A DNA stretch of 64,000 bases from positions 1 through 64,000 of the forward strand of contig JACPCR010000053.1 in the NCBI GenBank assembly GCA_016179685.1, given 5' to 3'. The DNA is from Planctomycetota bacterium (GTDB lineage: Bacteria > Planctomycetota > PUPC01 > JACPCR01). This document shows positions 61,604-64,000 of this stretch, one piece after another (position 1 is the stretch's first letter; each line of letters opens with the position of its first letter). A program made the translations under genes and the position numbers. Below the pieces are notes generated by a model. That model was not told the origin of the DNA, made no database searches, and saw only the letters and a list, made by a program, of their open reading frames with translations.

Positions 61604-64000
61604 GTGGCCAACCTTCGTTTGACTTGCGCATCCTGCGGAAGCCCTCTGGACCCGGAAGAAGCCCCGGGCCCCGGCACGGTGTGTCCGAGATGCGGCCGGC
61701 CCGTGCAGACGCCGGGTCCCAGTGCAGCCGAAGGCGTCGGACTGCCCGGGGGCGGATTCGCCGGTGAGAAGAAGGGCACGGCGACGATTCCCAAGTTTCT
61801 GGGCGGATTCGAATTATTGGAGAAGATCGGGGCCGGAGGAATGGGGACGGTCTTCAAGGCCCGGCAGGTCTCGCTGAACAAGATCGTGGCGCTGAAAGTT
61901 CTCAAGCCTTCCCTCGCCCGCAACCAGAAATTCGTCGAACGATTCCGGCGCGAGGCCCGGTCCGCCGCCAAGCTGAACCATCCGAACATCGTGACGGCCA
62001 TCGAAGTAGGCGAGGCGGAAGGCTACCACTTTTTCGCCATGGAATACATCGAGGGGGAGACGCTCGCCCGGCGGGTGAAACACGGAGGCCGCCTCGACGA
62101 GCCTGCGGCGCTCGACGTGGCCGAACAGGTCGCCCTCGCGCTGTCTCATGCCTGGAAGGAAGGCATCATCCACCGCGATATCAAGCCGGAAAACATCATG
62201 TTGGCCGCCTCGGGTGAGGCCAGAGTGATGGACATGGGCCTGGCGAAAAGCGTGGAGCAGGGCGACGCCACGGTGACCCAGGCCGGCGGGGTGATTGGGA
62301 CGCCGGCCTATGCCTCCCCGGAGCAGCTCCGCGGTGAAGTACACGATCTGGACGTGCGTACGGACATCTATTCCTTGGGCTGCACGCTCTATTTTTCAGT
62401 GACGGGCCGCATGCCGTTCGAGGGACCGACCGCCGCAGTCATCATGGCGCGGAATCTCGAGGAGACCCTTCCTCCCGTTACCGAGGCGCGGCCGGACCTC
62501 TCGACCGGGTTCGGGACGCTCCTGCGCCGCATGGTGGAAAAGGACCGGAAGAAACGGTACGCGAATCCCGAGGAGTTGCTGGCGGCGATCGGCAAGGTGC
62601 GCAGGGGCGAGCCTGTGGAATCCGCCGCCAAGCCGGCCGCCGTAGCCTCTGGGGCGGCCACGGGGGGAGCAGCCTCAGGGATGGGTCGTCTGGTCGGCAA
62701 GGCCAGGCGAGTGCGGCTCTCGGCCCAGAAACGGAGTTCCTCGGCAAGCCCGATGCTCGGCCTCCTCTCGGTGACGCTGGTCGTGATTGTCCTGCTGGCT
62801 CTCTACGTGGAGGGCCGGAGGCCGGAAGAGGAAGAGTGGAATCGGTCCCGGACCACGACCTCGGTGGCGAGGGCGTCCCCGCGGCCAATGGGGCGCCCTC
62901 CGCAGACGTCCACCTCGGTGAGACCCGCCGTTTCGGGCACGAGGAACCCTGGCAAGGGAACGAAACCCGCCGGCTTCAGCCCCGGAGGAGCGGCCTCTTC
63001 ACCGGCGGGCGCTGGGACGGGGAAGTCCGGCGGATTGGCCCCGGAGGTCGTCAACGAGCTTCGCAACGTCATGAGGGCCATGCGCATGGGCCGTGAGACC
63101 GTCGATACCGCGGTGGCCCTGCAAGTCGCACGCCTGAGATCGGCCTGGGCTTTCGAAACTCCTGAGAAGGTCGAGGACCTCGAGCCGCGGTTGCTGGTCC
63201 TGCGCGCGCTGGTCCGGGACGGCGTGGTGCACGGCTCCGCCTCCTCCGAGGTGGTCAGCGATTGGATCGAGGACGTGTGGACGCGAAAGCAGGAACAGGC
63301 CGATCTCCCCATGCTGCTGGGATGGCGGCGCTGGTTGCGGAGCAGCCCGAATCTGTCGTTGTCCACCGCTGAGAACCTGGATGAGAAGCTCGAAAAGCTC
63401 CTGGATGACGCCCTCGCGCCGCTCCGGGGCAAGGTCACCCAGCTCGAACAGGCCGGCCAGGCCGCCGCAGCCCTCCAGGAATATGAGTCGGTGAATGCCC
63501 AGGGGGGCGACCTCCTTCCTCTGGCTTTTCACGAGGAATATGAACGGTTGAGCCGGGCTGCGGGCCGGGGCCCCCAGGAGCGTGTTGCCGCTTGGACGAA
63601 ATGGCTTCGAGCCGCGAGGAAGTCCCTGACCCAACGCGACTACGCGGCAGCGCTCGCTCTGCTTCGGGAACAGCGAGGCGAACTGGAGAGTCTCGGACCC
63701 GCCCGTGACGAGGAGGAGGCGGACCTGTTGCTTCTGAAAGATTTCATGGAAGCCGTGCAGAAGGCCCTGCCAGAGACCGTGGGCAAAACGCTTACCGTGC
63801 AAGGCACTCGCGGCGTCGTGCGGCAGGTCGCCGGCCAAAACCTCCTCCTGGACTCCGGGGGACGAGTGTCCACGTTCAGTCTCCAGGACCTGCAGGGACC
63901 GCAACTGCTGGTGCTCGTCAAGGACTACCTCCGGACTCATCCTCAGCGGGCCCGGATGAAGGTCTCCTTCCTCATCCATGAGGGGCTGCCGGACGAGGCG
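61604..64000 (+). CDS. Hanks-type Ser/Thr protein kinase with zinc ribbon and membrane segment (partial)
   Basis: The frame is open to the window end, giving 799 residues without a stop, so the 3' end is missing. A zinc ribbon opens the protein (Cys 8/11 CASC and 27/30 CPRC). The kinase domain spans about residues 68-340: FELLEKIGAGGMGTVFKARQ, Lys98 in VALKVL, HRDIKPENIM at 190-199, DMG in place of DFG, GTPAYASPEQLRG. A Gly/Ser linker precedes a membrane helix near 383-402 (LLSVTLVVIVLLALYVEG). The extracytoplasmic part is helical with no recognised sensor. The GTG at 61604 is chosen because the zinc ribbon begins there and GGAAAG lies upstream. The substrate is unknown; the FHA protein at 34.8 kb is a possible reader. 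Confidence 0.9.
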   Translation, partial: MANLRLTCASCGSPLDPEEAPGPGTVCPRCGRPVQTPGPSAAEGVGLPGGGFAGEKKGTATIPKFLGGFELLEKIGAGGMGTVFKARQVSLNKIVALKVLKPSLARNQKFVERFRREARSAAKLNHPNIVTAIEVGEAEGYHFFAMEYIEGETLARRVKHGGRLDEPAALDVAEQVALALSHAWKEGIIHRDIKPENIMLAASGEARVMDMGLAKSVEQGDATVTQAGGVIGTPAYASPEQLRGEVHDLDVRTDIYSLGCTLYFSVTGRMPFEGPTAAVIMARNLEETLPPVTEARPDLSTGFGTLLRRMVEKDRKKRYANPEELLAAIGKVRRGEPVESAAKPAAVASGAATGGAASGMGRLVGKARRVRLSAQKRSSSASPMLGLLSVTLVVIVLLALYVEGRRPEEEEWNRSRTTTSVARASPRPMGRPPQTSTSVRPAVSGTRNPGKGTKPAGFSPGGAASSPAGAGTGKSGGLAPEVVNELRNVMRAMRMGRETVDTAVALQVARLRSAWAFETPEKVEDLEPRLLVLRALVRDGVVHGSASSEVVSDWIEDVWTRKQEQADLPMLLGWRRWLRSSPNLSLSTAENLDEKLEKLLDDALAPLRGKVTQLEQAGQAAAALQEYESVNAQGGDLLPLAFHEEYERLSRAAGRGPQERVAAWTKWLRAARKSLTQRDYAAALALLREQRGELESLGPARDEEEADLLLLKDFMEAVQKALPETVGKTLTVQGTRGVVRQVAGQNLLLDSGGRVSTFSLQDLQGPQLLVLVKDYLRTHPQRARMKVSFLIHEGLPDEA

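Overview
The window is a high-GC bacterial chromosome segment of about 64 kb with housekeeping genes (tgt, zwf, dnaE, hisG, purU, ettA, uppP, ftsK, rimO, pgpA, rpoN, recR, dnaX, the SRP RNA gene) spread among large secreted or carbohydrate-related proteins. The DUF4838 protein, heparinase II/III-like protein, PmoA-like (DUF6807) protein, CBM9-like protein, sugar phosphate isomerase/epimerases, SUMF1-domain protein and zinc-ribbon Ser/Thr kinase together suggest the Planctomycetota or a neighbouring lineage such as Hydrogenedentota or Sumerlaeota. This is inferred from gene content only; no 16S rRNA or tRNA gene was seen.

Layout. 0.3-5.4 kb: a membrane-anchored unknown, tgt with a small overlapping ORF, and a glucose-6-phosphate dehydrogenase fused to a cyclic-nucleotide-binding domain. 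5.9-13.9 kb: a minus-strand operon of five tightly packed genes led by a GntR-type regulator with a sugar-sensor-like domain, followed by a SUMF1-domain protein, a propeller-like protein, a TIM-barrel protein and an amidotransferase-like/HEAT-like protein. It has a near-consensus promoter overlapped by three evenly spaced direct repeats. 14-23.6 kb: an alpha/alpha-barrel protein diverging from dnaE, a prolyl-tRNA editing protein and a very long heparinase-like protein. 23.7-25.9 kb: an accessory pocket with two PIN-domain toxin loci, a short non-autonomous transposable element and a winged-helix remnant. 25.9-30 kb: DUF4838 and AsmA-like proteins. 30.5-35.2 kb: an endonuclease III-like protein, hisG, a TPR protein, a YebC-family protein and an FHA protein. 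35.4-45.5 kb: an aldolase, purU, a sugar-hydrolase-like propeller, membrane, phosphatase and deacetylase proteins, ettA and a CBM9-like protein. 45.7-52.9 kb: coaB, uppP, ftsK, rimO, pgpA. 53-58 kb, minus strand: ffs, dnaX, recR, rpoN. 58.5-64 kb: two TIM-barrel isomerases, a PmoA-like protein and a kinase cut by the window end.

Repeats are a strong theme. A dispersed GC-rich family near 5.5, 14.0 and 36.3 kb includes tandem copies, and one copy is split by a nested 129-bp element with a 5-bp target duplication. A 312-bp element with 21-bp inverted ends and a 10-bp duplication lies next to a toxin gene. A 55-bp perfect repeat has expanded in frame inside dnaX. A 20-bp perfect hairpin sits between dnaX and recR.

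Most notable for follow-up: the G6PDH-cNMP-binding fusion, the regulated five-gene carbohydrate-type operon, the endonuclease III paralogue with altered catalytic positions but an intact Fe-S motif, and the two nested or MITE-like elements.
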